Assembly: GCF_005144865.1 (NCBI RefSeq)
Contig: NZ_SWFM01000001.1
Location: 620,001 to 684,000 of the forward strand
Direction of reading: 5' to 3'
Source of the DNA: Guptibacillus hwajinpoensis
GTDB taxonomy: Bacteria; Bacillota; Bacilli; Bacillales; Guptibacillaceae
DNA length: 64,000 bases
In this document: positions 28,129 through 36,868 of the stretch, in pieces
Layout: each line of letters begins with the position of its first letter
How positions within the stretch are numbered: the first letter of the stretch is position 1
Notes under the pieces: generated by a model
The model's database searches: none
Seen by the model: the letters and a program-made list of their open reading frames with translations, nothing else
What the model was told of the DNA's origin: nothing
Program-made: the position numbers and the translations under genes

Positions 28129-28139
28129 GTATCACAAAG
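28118..28139. promoter_or_regulatory. Rex operator
   Basis: The palindrome CTTTGTGA-N6-TCACAAAG contains the Rex consensus TTGTGA-N6-TCACAA with no mismatch. Rex senses NADH/NAD+ and represses fermentative and bd-oxidase genes in Gram-positive bacteria. The overlap with the -35 box predicts direct repression, relieved when NADH rises under low oxygen. Confidence 0.85.
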
Positions 28140-28180
28140 TATATAATTTAGACTCTTTTCTTGAAGATTTTTGTTTTTGA

Positions 28181-28407
28181 AAGCCTCTTTTCTTAGACAA
28201 TGTTGCTATAGCGTGTTAATTTCCGCTGCAGGATGCTCGCTTTCCGCGGGGCGGGCGGTGAGCCTCCTCGTCGCTGACGCTCCTGCGGGGTCTCACCTGT
28301 CCCGCTAGTCCCGCAGGAGTCGAGCATCCTTCCGCTCAAATTAGCGAAGTGTGGCTTTTTATATAAGAAATTCTTTCAAAAGCAACAATTTTTTAGAAAA
28401 GAGCCTA
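28181..28407. repeat. Dispersed intergenic repeat, full-length (copy B)
   Basis: About 227 bp in the 568-bp gap 28007-28574. Left end AAGCCTCTTTTCTTAGACAA then TGTTGC; right end AGCAACAATTTTTTAGAAAA then GAGCC, an imperfect inverted pair. The core runs from GGATGCTCGCTTTCCGCGGG through TCTCACCTGTCCCGCTAGTC to CGAGCATCC. This is the least decayed copy in the window. Confidence 0.85.
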
Positions 28408-28410
28408 TTA

Positions 28411-28446
28411 AAAAAGGATCGCGCAATGATTGCGCGATCCTTTTTT
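28411..28446. terminator. Orphan terminator hairpin
   Basis: Stem AAAAAGGATCGCGCAA / TTGCGCGATCCTTTTTT with a 3-base loop. No gene ends next to it, and its stem repeats that of the def/ykrA terminator. Confidence 0.7.
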
Positions 28447-28472
28447 ATTGGCCATGTTAGCTCATATTGCTC

Positions 28473-28526
28473 GATTTTCGGCTCATTCGAGTGAAACCTC
28501 AGTTTCACTCGAATGAGCCGAAAATC
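28473..28526. repeat. 25-bp perfect inverted repeat (long hairpin)
   Basis: The left arm GATTTTCGGCTCATTCGAGT (plus GAAAC) at 28473-28497 is exactly complementary to 28502-28526, with spacer CTCA. No T-tract follows at once. It lies between two terminators. An ORF drawn across it would be a by-product of the symmetry. Confidence 0.85.
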
Positions 28527-28552
28527 AACACTGTTTATTAACATAAGCAAAA

Positions 28553-28576
28553 AAAGAAGCCGCTACCGGCTTCTTT
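28553..28576 (-). terminator. Terminator of the ABC exporter pair
   Basis: Stem AAGAAGCCG / CGGCTTCTT with loop CTAC, continued on the minus strand by TTTTTTTGC. It overlaps the stop codon. Confidence 0.8.
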
Positions 28577-30395
28577 ATCCTGCATCCATCATATTAAATT
28601 GAGATTTAACAAGTTCATAATACGTGCCACCACTACGCATTAATTCGCTATGATTACCTTGTTCTAATATTCGCCCATGATCTAACACGATAATATTATC
28701 TGCTTCACGAATTGTAGAAAGGCGGTGAGCAATCATAATAGCAGTTCTACCTTTTAACACTACGTTAAGAGCTTTTTGGATTTTCAACTCTGTTTCTGTG
28801 TCAATACTAGCGGTTGCTTCATCCAGAATAAGAATTCTTGGGTCAGCTAGAAGAGCGCGGGCAAAAGATAACAACTGACGTTCACCTACTGATAAAACAT
28901 TGCCACGCTCTTCCACTTCCGTTTCATAACCATTGCTTAATCGTTTAATAAATTGATCAGCTCCAACAGCTTTAGCCGCTTCAATCACTTCCTCATTGGT
29001 TGCATCCGGTCGGCCGAAACGAATATTTTCCATGATTGTTCCTGAGAAAATGAATGTATCCTGGAGGACAACGCTAACCTTTTCTCTCAGGCTATCAAGT
29101 TTAACATCTTTTAGATCGTTTCCATCAATTCGTACGGTCCCCTTCGTAGGATCGTAGAAGCGACTGATTAAATTGGCGATTGTGGACTTCCCTGAACCTG
29201 TATGCCCAACAAGCGCAACCGTCTCCCCTGCTTTCATTCTAAGACTCATTTCATGAAGAGCTTTACGGCTTTCGTCATATGAGAATTCAACATTCTCAAA
29301 CGTAATTTCGCCCTTCATTTCCTTAAGCTCAATTGCGTCTTTCTTCTCAGGTACGTTCGGTTGTTCATCTAGAAATTCAAAAATTCGTTCCGAGGAAGCC
29401 ATTGCAACGAGCAGTTGGTTGTAAACTTGACCTAGACGTGAAATAGGTTCCCAAAACATACCAAGGTAGAAAGCAAATGTAACAAATACACCATAGTCCA
29501 TTCCGTTTTGAATCAGATAGACACCAAACCAAATTAAGATTGCAGTACCAATCGCATTGGACATTTCAACGAAAGGTCTAAAGAATGCACTTTTTTGTGT
29601 TGCATCTTTCCAGCTAGCGTAATTCTCATGATTCACACCTTCAAAGAATTCCATGTTACCTTGCTCTTGCGTATAGGATTGCGTAACACGAATTCCTTGT
29701 ATGCTCTCGTTTAAATGAGAATTAAGTTTAGCCTGTTTAATTCGAACTTGCTGCCATGATCGGCGAATTCTTTTTCTCAAGCTTGTTGATATAAAAAACA
29801 TTAACGGCAAGATAATCATAATAGCTAGCGTAAGCTGAGGACTAAGTACAAACATGATGACAATGATTCCAAACAGAAGAACAATATCCATCAATAGATT
29901 AATAACACCACTTGTAAATAGCTCCTGCATGGAATTCACATCATTAATAATCCTTACTAGAATTGAGCCTGCGGATCGCTTATCAAAAAAACCATGTGAC
30001 AGGCGTTGAATATGTTTAAAGAGCCCCTGTCTAATGTCATAGATAATATACTGGCCAAGCTGATTGGTCCATTTTATTCGATAGGTGTTAGCAACCCATG
30101 AAAGTAAGTATAGGGTAGCGATTCCGAAAATTAATTGAACTAACAGCGTTTGATTCTGATTTTTAATCGCATGATCAAATAGTAGTACACCAATAAAAAT
30201 AGGAACTATCAACCTTACTGCTGTTGATAAAAGCATCGAGATAATCGCTTTTGGCAGCAAGTTCTTTTTATAAGGATCCATGTAACCAAGTAAACGCGTC
30301 ATTTGCTTCCAATTAAATTGTTTTTCTATTGCTGTATCTTGCGAGTAATGGAACCTCGCTCTTCGATTTTGTTTCAACTCTTCACCCCATTTCAA
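28575..30395 (-). CDS. ABC exporter half-transporter, catalytically canonical half (YfiC-like)
   Basis: A 606-residue type IV (MsbA-like) half-transporter: six membrane helices (about 40-330) and a nucleotide-binding domain from about 365. Walker A is GHTGSGKS, Walker B ILILDEATASID with the catalytic Glu, and the H-loop IAHRLSTI. The signature is LSVGERQ in place of LSGGQ. The start is TTG at 30395, overlapping the stop of the partner gene by 4 bases (TTGA), so the two are coupled. Together they resemble B. subtilis YfiB/YfiC and other heterodimeric multidrug exporters. The substrate is unknown. Confidence 0.88.
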   Translation of the reverse strand: MKWGEELKQNRRARFHYSQDTAIEKQFNWKQMTRLLGYMDPYKKNLLPKAIISMLLSTAVRLIVPIFIGVLLFDHAIKNQNQTLLVQLIFGIATLYLLSWVANTYRIKWTNQLGQYIIYDIRQGLFKHIQRLSHGFFDKRSAGSILVRIINDVNSMQELFTSGVINLLMDIVLLFGIIVIMFVLSPQLTLAIMIILPLMFFISTSLRKRIRRSWQQVRIKQAKLNSHLNESIQGIRVTQSYTQEQGNMEFFEGVNHENYASWKDATQKSAFFRPFVEMSNAIGTAILIWFGVYLIQNGMDYGVFVTFAFYLGMFWEPISRLGQVYNQLLVAMASSERIFEFLDEQPNVPEKKDAIELKEMKGEITFENVEFSYDESRKALHEMSLRMKAGETVALVGHTGSGKSTIANLISRFYDPTKGTVRIDGNDLKDVKLDSLREKVSVVLQDTFIFSGTIMENIRFGRPDATNEEVIEAAKAVGADQFIKRLSNGYETEVEERGNVLSVGERQLLSFARALLADPRILILDEATASIDTETELKIQKALNVVLKGRTAIMIAHRLSTIREADNIIVLDHGRILEQGNHSELMRSGGTYYELVKSQFNMMDAG

Positions 30396-32146
30396 CCTGT
30401 TTGCCTTGCCATGATTTCCTCCCGATCCTGATATTGAATGTTATAGATGCTACGATAGTAGCCATCATCTTCAATAAGATCCCTATGTCTACCACGCTCG
30501 ACAACTTTCCCTTCATTCAATACGAGAATTTCATCAGCGTGTTTTAATGAAGAAATCCTGTGCGCAATAATAAATGTCGTTCTTCCCTTCATCACTTCCT
30601 GAAATGCTTTCTGGATCTTCCCTTCAGTCTGCATATCGACCGCGCTTGTCGCATCATCGAGAATTAATATGCTTGGGTCAGTTAGAATCGCTCTTGCTAT
30701 AGCAATCCTCTGCTTCTGCCCACCAGAAAGACCCATTCCACGTTCACCAAGAACTGTGTCATAGCCGTCAGGCATTTCCATAATAAAGTCATGAGCCTGC
30801 GCTCGTTTCGCAGCGTCCTGTATTGTTTCAAAGGATACGTCCGGATCACCATAAGCAATGTTATCTCGAATGGTGGATGAAAATAAGAACGTCTCCTGTA
30901 ATACAACACCAATGTTTCTACGAAGAGATTTTACAGTGTATTCATTGATGCTTCGTCCATCAATAAGTACCTCTCCACTCGTAGGCTCATAAAAACGTGC
31001 AATTAATTGAGTAATAGTTGTTTTACCCGCGCCTGTGGCTCCAAGAAGACCAATCGTCGTTCCTTTCGGCGCCTCAAATGAAATATCTTTTAATGCTTCG
31101 TCATCCTCTGAAGCATATTTGTGTGTTACTTGTTTAAAGGAAACATGACCCTCCATACGTTCTACGTCTAGCGCACCTTCTCGATCATAAATATCTTCTG
31201 GTTCATCAAGTATTTCTAGCAATCGTTCACCAGACGCTTTAGATTGAGAAAACGTATTGATTACAAACCCAAGGTTCATAATTGGCCATATGATATACCA
31301 GACAAGACTAAAGAACGCCACGAGTTCACCAGGTTGTAGCTGGTTTTGAAAAACAAGATACCCTCCATAAGATAGAAGAAATACAACGCACAGATTGCCG
31401 ATAAACTCCATCAATGGGAAGAATTTTGCCCATATGTATGAAGTTGTTAAGTAATTATCTCTGTAATCTGTATTGCTATCAACAAACTTATTAATCTCAA
31501 AATCCTCTCTCGATAAGGATTTCACCGTATTAATTCCGCTGATGTTTTCCTGTACTTTCGTATTCAGTCTTGCCATCGATTTCCGTATCCCTCTAAAAGC
31601 CGGGTGAACACGTTTATCGAACATATAAACTGCAACCCCAAGAAATGGAAGCATTCCTAGCGTTACAAAAGCAAGCGGAACAGAATAACTGAACATAACA
31701 ACAAGGCTAAAGCTAACTAGTAGAATGAAGTTGATTACCTGAGCGAAACCGAATGAAAGGAAAAAACGAAACCCTTCCACATCCGCCGTCAACCTGGACA
31801 TTAAATCTCCCGTCTTAGCATTATCGTAATAACGGAAAGGTAGGTATTGAAGCTTTTTGTAGAGTTCTTCCCTCAAACGATAGACTGCAGTAACACCGAA
31901 TAAATCCCCGAGATACTGCTGAAAGAACGTCGCTACTCCCTTTACTAACATGATGCCGATAAATCCAAACGCAAGATACGGTACCCATTTGTACTCCTGT
32001 TTCAAAATGACATCATCAATTGTAAACTGTAAGAGCATCGGGTAAAGCACTGTGATTCCCGTAACAAAAACCAGTGAGAAAACTGACCAAAGGAAAAGCT
32101 TTTTGTATGGCCAATAGAATTCTTTCAACCTTTTAAATGTTTCCAT
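30392..32146 (-). CDS. ABC exporter half-transporter, degenerate-site half (YfiB-like)
   Basis: A 584-residue half-transporter with six membrane helices and an NBD. Walker A is GATGAGKT, the signature LSGGQKQ is intact and the H-loop is IAHRISSL, but Walker B is ILILDDATSAVD, with Asp in place of the catalytic Glu. Paired with the next gene (canonical Glu but altered signature), this predicts one active and one degenerate ATP site, as in BmrCD and TM287/288. The start at 32146 is behind GAGGGTGGTG; 15 codons upstream in frame lack a site. It is the first gene of the pair. Confidence 0.88.
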   Translation of the reverse strand: METFKRLKEFYWPYKKLFLWSVFSLVFVTGITVLYPMLLQFTIDDVILKQEYKWVPYLAFGFIGIMLVKGVATFFQQYLGDLFGVTAVYRLREELYKKLQYLPFRYYDNAKTGDLMSRLTADVEGFRFFLSFGFAQVINFILLVSFSLVVMFSYSVPLAFVTLGMLPFLGVAVYMFDKRVHPAFRGIRKSMARLNTKVQENISGINTVKSLSREDFEINKFVDSNTDYRDNYLTTSYIWAKFFPLMEFIGNLCVVFLLSYGGYLVFQNQLQPGELVAFFSLVWYIIWPIMNLGFVINTFSQSKASGERLLEILDEPEDIYDREGALDVERMEGHVSFKQVTHKYASEDDEALKDISFEAPKGTTIGLLGATGAGKTTITQLIARFYEPTSGEVLIDGRSINEYTVKSLRRNIGVVLQETFLFSSTIRDNIAYGDPDVSFETIQDAAKRAQAHDFIMEMPDGYDTVLGERGMGLSGGQKQRIAIARAILTDPSILILDDATSAVDMQTEGKIQKAFQEVMKGRTTFIIAHRISSLKHADEILVLNEGKVVERGRHRDLIEDDGYYRSIYNIQYQDREEIMARQTG

Positions 32147-32331
32147 CCTTGCACCACCCTCTGACAATAAAGAATTAAAATCAAGTGACAATATACATAA
32201 TATATCGGATTTCGAAATAAATAACCACCTATTAGACCTAAAATTCGGAATTATTTAAATGAAATGCCGTCACTTCTTTGATTAAAATTTTTCTTCATCT
32301 TTATAACATATTTTTATTTTTGGAACTAAAA

Positions 32332-32363
32332 AAGCTCCAAGGAGGTTGTCCTCCTTGGAGCTT
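32332..32363 (-). terminator. ykuU terminator
   Basis: A 14-bp perfect stem AAGCTCCAAGGAGG / CCTCCTTGGAGCTT with a 4-base loop, followed by TTTTTAG on the minus strand. Confidence 0.88.
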
Positions 32364-32374
32364 GGTTTGTTAAT

Positions 32375-32920
32375 TTATTTAAGTGTTTCTTGACCTGGCT
32401 TCCAGTTAGCTGGGCAAAGTCCACCAGTTTGAAGTGCTTGTAATACACGTAGTGTTTCATCTACGTCACGGCCAATGTTATTGTGGTTAACAACAGAGTA
32501 CTGAAGTTCACCTTCAGGGTTGATGATGAATAGTCCGCGAAGTGCAACACCTTCATCTTCAATAAATACGCCATATTCTTTAGAAACTTTATGATTTGTA
32601 TCTGCAGCAAGTGCGTAGTTAAGGTCACCAAGACCATTTTCGTTACGATCAGTGTTGATCCATGCTAGGTGAGTATGGATTGTATCTGTTGATACACCAA
32701 TTACTTCTGCATCAAGATCATCGAATTCTTCGAAACGATCGCTAAGTGCTGTAATTTCAGTTGGGCACACAAAAGTAAAGTCCATTGGATAGAAGAAAAG
32801 TACTGTCCATTTATCGTTTTTCATGTTTTCTTCAAGACTTACTTTACCGAATTCTTTGTTTGTCATAACTGCTTCCATTTCGAAGCGGGGTGCTTGTTTA
32901 CCTACCATGCGTTCTACCAT
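32375..32920 (-). CDS. ykuU: 2-Cys peroxiredoxin (YkuU-like)
   Basis: A 181-residue AhpC/Prx1-type peroxiredoxin. The peroxidatic Cys is C52 in DFTFVCPTE and the resolving Cys is C169 in GGLCPANW, so it is a typical 2-Cys enzyme. It reduces H2O2 and organic peroxides with electrons from thioredoxin. The ATG at 32920 follows AGGAGGGATTTACAC. A strong sigma-A promoter precedes it. Position next to the MscS gene matches B. subtilis ykuU-ykuT. Confidence 0.93.
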   Translation of the reverse strand: MVERMVGKQAPRFEMEAVMTNKEFGKVSLEENMKNDKWTVLFFYPMDFTFVCPTEITALSDRFEEFDDLDAEVIGVSTDTIHTHLAWINTDRNENGLGDLNYALAADTNHKVSKEYGVFIEDEGVALRGLFIINPEGELQYSVVNHNNIGRDVDETLRVLQALQTGGLCPANWKPGQETLK

Positions 32921-32969
32921 GTGTAAATCCCTCCTAGAAAATATCCTGCGGCTTTCGCCCACAAATGCC

Positions 32970-32998
32970 ATTATAGTACATGAGTTATTTTTAGTCAA
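32970..32998 (-). promoter_or_regulatory. Strong sigma-A promoter of ykuU
   Basis: Minus strand: -35 TTGACT (32993-32998), 17 bases, -10 TATAAT (32970-32975). The -35 lies in an imperfect palindrome TTAGT-N8-ACTAA (32991-33008). Confidence 0.8.
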
Positions 32999-33130
32999 TG
33001 TTAACTAATAATTAATTTAATCTAAGGAATAACCTTCGACTTCTCTATCGTACCCACGTTTATTGGCAAATAAACAGGGTAACTTAAGTATAACGAAAAT
33101 CTTAATATTAGTCTTGTTTCATTACTTTAC

Positions 33131-33160
33131 TTGAATTCTCACGACAATTTTCGATATACT
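33131..33160 (+). promoter_or_regulatory. Candidate promoter of the MscS-type gene
   Basis: -35 TTGAAT (33131-33136), 18 bases, -10 TATACT (33155-33160), about 50 bases before the TTG start. Confidence 0.55.
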
Positions 33161-33212
33161 TTGTCGTGTGTTAACTGTACATAAGTAAAGGATATTTGAA
33201 GGAGGAAGTTAA

Positions 33213-34049
33213 TTGGAACTTTTTGAAAACATTGATTGGGCTGGTCTTCTAGTTGATACAGGTCTGATCTTATTGAAGCTAATTGCAATTCTTATTGTTT
33301 ATGCGATCGTAAAAGCCATAGGAAATCGCTTTATTGAAAGAACCTTTGGAAAAGTATCAGAAAAGCAGAATATGAGTGAGGGAAGAGCGAATACGCTAAT
33401 GAATTTAGCGAAAAGCATCTTTTCTTACGTACTGATATTTATGGCAGCAGCAATAATATTTGAAACGTTTGGATTTGATATTAAAGCTCTCATCGCCGGA
33501 GCCGGAATAATTGGGCTTGCTGTAGGATTTGGTGCTCAAGGTCTTGTAAGTGATGTCGTTACCGGGTTTTTCATTCTTCTTGAGAAACAAATGGATGTTG
33601 GAGACTATGTTACTGCAGGTGGATTTGGAGGCATCGTTGAAGAGGTAGGATTACGAACCACACACATTCGTTCATTCGACGGAACACTTAACTATGTACC
33701 AAACCGAGAAATTAGTGCATTAAGTAACCACTCAAGAGGAAACATGCGTGCGCTTGTTGATATCGGGATTTCATATGATGATAATATTGATGATGCTATT
33801 AAAGTGATTCAAGGTGTTTGTGATAACGTAGCAGCTACAAACGAAGCTGTTATCGAAGGTCCAGATGTACTTGGCGTACAAAACCTTGGATCGTCAGACG
33901 TTGTTCTACGCGTCCTTTGCAGAACTCAAAATATGGAACAGTGGGGCGTTGAGAGACAGTTACGTAAAGAAATTAAAGAAGCACTTGATGCAAACGGCAT
34001 TGAAATTCCGTTCCCTCATCAAGTTTATGTAGAGAAGAAAGAACAGTAA
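33213..34049 (+). CDS. ykuT: Small-conductance mechanosensitive channel (MscS/YkuT-like)
   Basis: A 278-residue membrane protein with three N-terminal helices (about 10-32, 65-85, 92-115). The pore helix region GAGIIGLAVGFGAQGLVSDV shows the Ala/Gly pattern of MscS, and DFIL-type FFILLEKQMDVGDYV follows. The beta domain with RSFDGTLNYVPNREI and an alpha-beta C-terminal domain complete the fold. The channel releases solutes on osmotic downshock. The start is TTG at 33213, after GAAGGAGGAAGTTAA. It is divergent from ykuU. Confidence 0.92.
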   Translation: MELFENIDWAGLLVDTGLILLKLIAILIVYAIVKAIGNRFIERTFGKVSEKQNMSEGRANTLMNLAKSIFSYVLIFMAAAIIFETFGFDIKALIAGAGIIGLAVGFGAQGLVSDVVTGFFILLEKQMDVGDYVTAGGFGGIVEEVGLRTTHIRSFDGTLNYVPNREISALSNHSRGNMRALVDIGISYDDNIDDAIKVIQGVCDNVAATNEAVIEGPDVLGVQNLGSSDVVLRVLCRTQNMEQWGVERQLRKEIKEALDANGIEIPFPHQVYVEKKEQ

Positions 34050-34112
34050 TCGTTTATAGAATGTACATCATGGGTAAGGTAATCACAGACCTTTCAAAGG
34101 AGAGTGATTACC

Positions 34113-34316
34113 TTGCCTTACAATTCTCGAAACGATCTACCAGATCAAGTGAAGAACAACTTGCCTCCTCACGCACAGGATATCTTTAAAGAAGCTTTTA
34201 ATTCCGCATCTGAGCAGTATGATCAAGAAAAAACCGCATTTAAAGTAGCCTGGAGCGCGGTCGAGGAAAAGTATGAAAAGAACGACAATGGAAACTGGGT
34301 AAAGAAAGATAATTAA
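34113..34316 (+). CDS. ChaB-family small protein
   Basis: A 67-residue protein with the ChaB pattern: NDLPDQVKNNLPPHAQDIFKE followed by SASEQYDQEKTAFKVAWSAVEEKY (residue spans about 7-26 and 31-54). The start is TTG at 34113 (AAAGGAG, 10 bases upstream), as this gives the usual MPY start; an earlier GTG touches the site. ChaB was named as a cation-transport regulator in E. coli, but its role is not established. It follows the MscS-type gene by 63 bases, probably in the same transcript. Confidence 0.8.
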   Translation: MPYNSRNDLPDQVKNNLPPHAQDIFKEAFNSASEQYDQEKTAFKVAWSAVEEKYEKNDNGNWVKKDN

Positions 34317-34350
34317 AAAATGAACCCCTCAATGAGGGGTTCATTTTTTT
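34315..34350. terminator. Bidirectional terminator between chaB-like and ykuS
   Basis: Stem AAAAAATGAACCCCTC / GAGGGGTTCATTTTTTT with T-tracts on both strands. Confidence 0.88.
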
Positions 34351-34358
34351 GTATCTTA

Positions 34359-34604
34359 TTACTGGTAACGACTATCCACCTGCTGACAAACCTGATCAGC
34401 TGTCATTCCATCTGCGTTTATAACAGAACCTTGCGTCGATGCAGTTTGCATCCCCATTACATTTTGATCTTGTCCTGAAACAACACAGCAGTCACAGCCA
34501 TTCGCATCACTTTCCTGTTTCAATGACACAACTTCATAACCCTTAGCCTGTAGCGCCTGTGCCACGTCAGAAAGCGTATCTTCAACAGCAATTCTCTTGT
34601 TCAT
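34359..34604 (-). CDS. ykuS: YkuS (UPF0180) small protein
   Basis: An 81-residue protein with [20 protein letters not shown], then [17 protein letters not shown] and a [17 protein letters not shown]-terminus, the UPF0180 pattern. The CDCC cluster holds three Cys in a row of four residues. ATG at 34604 lies 9 bases after GGAGTG. Role unknown. It is close to dapL and dapH, as in the B. subtilis ykuQRS group. Confidence 0.9.
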   Translation of the reverse strand: MNKRIAVEDTLSDVAQALQAKGYEVVSLKQESDANGCDCCVVSGQDQNVMGMQTASTQGSVINADGMTADQVCQQVDSRYQ

Positions 34605-34703
34605 ACTCTTCACTCCTTTCAACTATGTATCTTGACCAACAAGATTATTTTCTCCACAAAAATGAAAAATATGTATACAATGGATAACGATCTCATTTAT
34701 TTA

Positions 34704-34874
34704 AAAGGCTTTATTCGTATACATTGTTGCTATATGTGTGAGTTAATTTCCGCTCCAGCGGGGCCTCACCTGTCCCTCTATTCCCGCAGGAGTCGAGCAT
34801 CCTTCTGCTCCAATCACTAAGTGTGTTTTTTTCAATAATTGTTTTAAAAGCAACAATTTTTTAGTAAAGAGCCA
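34704..34874. repeat. Dispersed intergenic repeat, shortened core (copy C)
   Basis: About 170 bp in the 319-bp gap 34605-34923. The ends AAGGCTTTATTCGTATACAT then TGTTGC, and AGCAACAATTTTTTAGTAAA then GAGCC, are inverted. Within, GTTAATTTCCGCTCCAGCGG, CCTCACCTGTCCCTCTATTC, CCGCAGGAGTCGAGCATCCT remain. The GGATGCTCGCTTTCC arm of the core is deleted. Confidence 0.75.
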
Positions 34875-34883
34875 TTTAAAATA

Positions 34884-34921
34884 GTAATAACCCCCTGAGC
34901 GTTTGCTCAGGGGGTTATTAC
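34884..34921 (-). terminator. Terminator of the dapH-dapL operon
   Basis: A 17-bp perfect stem GTAATAACCCCCTGAGC and complement, loop GTTT, just after the dapL stop. Confidence 0.85.
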
Positions 34922-34923
34922 CG

Positions 34924-36039
34924 TTAATTTGCAATACGATTAAAGTAATCTGTCAGCACTTGAAATGCGGTATCCATCGCAGCTTCATCTGGCATTAAAG
35001 AAGAAGAATGTAAACCAGAATCCGAGTTAACACCAAGCCAGAACATAAATCCTGGAATTTCTTTAAGGAAATAGCCAAAATCTTCGCCCGTCATTGCTTC
35101 TCGGCATTCAATTACAGAAACATCCGAAAGCTTATCAGCTTGCTCCATAAACTCTCCTACAAGGGTTGCGTCATTGTTAACCTGGAAGTAGTTTGACCCA
35201 TAGTCAATTGATGCACTGCATTCAAAGGAAGCTTCAATCCCTTTAACGATGGCTTCAATGCGTTGCTTTACAAGAGTCATCGATTCCGCTGAGAGACTTC
35301 GCATTGTGCCTTCTACTCTTGCTGTTTCAGCAATAATGTTTTGTTTTGTACCGCCCTCAATTTTACCAACCGTCACGACAGCTGAATCAAGGGGGTCAAT
35401 ATTCCTCGCAATAATAGTTTGGAATTGTGTCACAAGGTGACTGGCTGCAACGACCATATCACGTGTATGGTGAGGGTAAGCCGCATGGCCACCCTTCCCT
35501 TTTAGATCAATGAATAGTTCAGACGTATTCGCAAACAGCAGTCCAGGTTTTGTTGCAATTGTACCAACTGGATACTCAGGTGCAATGTGAAGCGCAACAA
35601 TTTGGTCTGGTTTCCACGCTTTAAACTCTTCACTTTCGAGCATAGGTAGAGCTCCACCAGGACCCTCTTCAGCAGGCTGAAAAATAAATAATAAGTTGTC
35701 CATCACTTCATGGGTTGAATAATACTCCAGAAGAGAAAGAGCAATTGTCATGTGAAAATCATGCCCACATGCGTGCATGTATCCTTCATGTTCTGACTGA
35801 AAAGTATATCCTGTCTCTTCTCCAATAGGAAGACCATCAATATCTGTTCTGTAACCAATCGTTTTGGTTGGGTTTTGTCCACAAACCTTAACTAGGATCC
35901 CAGTCTTCCAAGTCTTCACTTCAAGACGTTCTTGAGGAAGGTTTTCAATAAATTGAAGAAGATATCGCTGCGTCTTGAATTCCTTAAATCCGATCTCAGG
36001 AATCCTGTGTAAATCTCTTCGTACAGAAGTCTTATCCAT
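34924..36039 (-). CDS. dapL: N-acetyldiaminopimelate deacetylase
   Basis: A 371-residue M20-family metallopeptidase-like enzyme. Metal ligands are in [11 protein letters not shown] (about residues 88-98), the catalytic Glu in [11 protein letters not shown] near residue 130, and a further His in [13 protein letters not shown] dimerisation domain (about 175-285) is inserted. It removes the acetyl group from N-acetyl-LL-diaminopimelate in the acetylase branch of lysine/cell-wall precursor synthesis. It follows dapH by 5 bases, and this pairing decides the role among similar amidohydrolases. ATG start with a site inside the end of dapH. Named ykuR in older B. subtilis literature. Confidence 0.93.
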   Translation of the reverse strand: MDKTSVRRDLHRIPEIGFKEFKTQRYLLQFIENLPQERLEVKTWKTGILVKVCGQNPTKTIGYRTDIDGLPIGEETGYTFQSEHEGYMHACGHDFHMTIALSLLEYYSTHEVMDNLLFIFQPAEEGPGGALPMLESEEFKAWKPDQIVALHIAPEYPVGTIATKPGLLFANTSELFIDLKGKGGHAAYPHHTRDMVVAASHLVTQFQTIIARNIDPLDSAVVTVGKIEGGTKQNIIAETARVEGTMRSLSAESMTLVKQRIEAIVKGIEASFECSASIDYGSNYFQVNNDATLVGEFMEQADKLSDVSVIECREAMTGEDFGYFLKEIPGFMFWLGVNSDSGLHSSSLMPDEAAMDTAFQVLTDYFNRIAN

Positions 36040-36044
36040 CAGAA

Positions 36045-36764
36045 TTAATCGTTTTGAAGCTGACGAAGCTCTTTTTTGATCTCTGTCTTAGAACGTGTTT
36101 GATCATCAATCTTCTTCAAAACACGTGCAGGTGTTCCAGCTACAAGTGTATATTCTGGAACGTCTTCTGTTACAATTGCTCCAGCTGCTACAACCGAACC
36201 TTTACCAACTTTTACACCTTCAAGAACAACAGCGTTAGCACCAACAACAACATCATCTTCAATGATAACTGGGCTTGCGGAAGGTGGCTCGATTACGCCT
36301 GCAAGAACAGAACCTGCACCGATGTGACAGTTTTTCCCTACAGTAGCACGTCCACCAAGGACAACGTTCATGTCGATCATTGTGCCTTCACCAACGACAG
36401 AACCGATATTAATCATCGCACCCATCATGATGACAGCATTATTGCCGATTTCAACCTGATCACGAATCACAGCACCCGGCTCAATGCGAGCTTGGATTCC
36501 TTTAAGGTCAAGCATAGGAATGGCTGAATTACGACGATCGTTTTCAACTACATAATCTTCAATCTGAGAAGCTTCAGATTCAAGTGCTTTCTTAATCTCT
36601 TTCCACTCACCAAAAAGAACACCAGTATTACCAGTAATGAAAGACTTCGTATTGCTACCAAAGTCAATCCCTTCAAGGTTCCCTTTAATATGTACTTTTA
36701 CAGGAGTTGATTTCTCACTGTTTTGAATAAAGCTAATAATTTCGTTTGCATCCATCATTTTCAT
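36045..36764 (-). CDS. dapH: Tetrahydrodipicolinate N-acetyltransferase
   Basis: A 239-residue protein. The N-terminal domain (1-90) is mixed alpha/beta, and from about residue 95 the hexapeptide repeats form a left-handed beta helix ([20 protein letters not shown] region). It contains [20 protein letters not shown] and ends in [18 protein letters not shown]. It acetylates tetrahydrodipicolinate with acetyl-CoA. ATG at 36764 follows AAAGGAGGAAATACACC. Operon with dapL. Confidence 0.95.
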   Translation of the reverse strand: MKMMDANEIISFIQNSEKSTPVKVHIKGNLEGIDFGSNTKSFITGNTGVLFGEWKEIKKALESEASQIEDYVVENDRRNSAIPMLDLKGIQARIEPGAVIRDQVEIGNNAVIMMGAMINIGSVVGEGTMIDMNVVLGGRATVGKNCHIGAGSVLAGVIEPPSASPVIIEDDVVVGANAVVLEGVKVGKGSVVAAGAIVTEDVPEYTLVAGTPARVLKKIDDQTRSKTEIKKELRQLQND

Positions 36765-36868
36765 GGTGTATTTCCTCCTTTAATCATCATGCATGTGCTA
36801 TTCTTTCGCATCAGCATGTTACTCATTTTATCGTACATGATCGAAATCGTGAAGTCTAATCTTAAAGG

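Noticed and set aside
28359-28550. 63-residue frame on the minus strand
   Set aside because: It spans a terminator and the 25-bp hairpin; its sequence is a by-product of the inverted repeats.
28575-32146. Considered cydCD, since it lies upstream of cydAB
   Set aside because: The membrane domains resemble MsbA-like multidrug exporters, the pair has its own terminator and it is separated from cydAB by about 570 bp with a repeat.
34632-34934. Frames on both strands between ykuS and dapL
   Set aside because: They coincide with repeat copy C and its terminal sequences.
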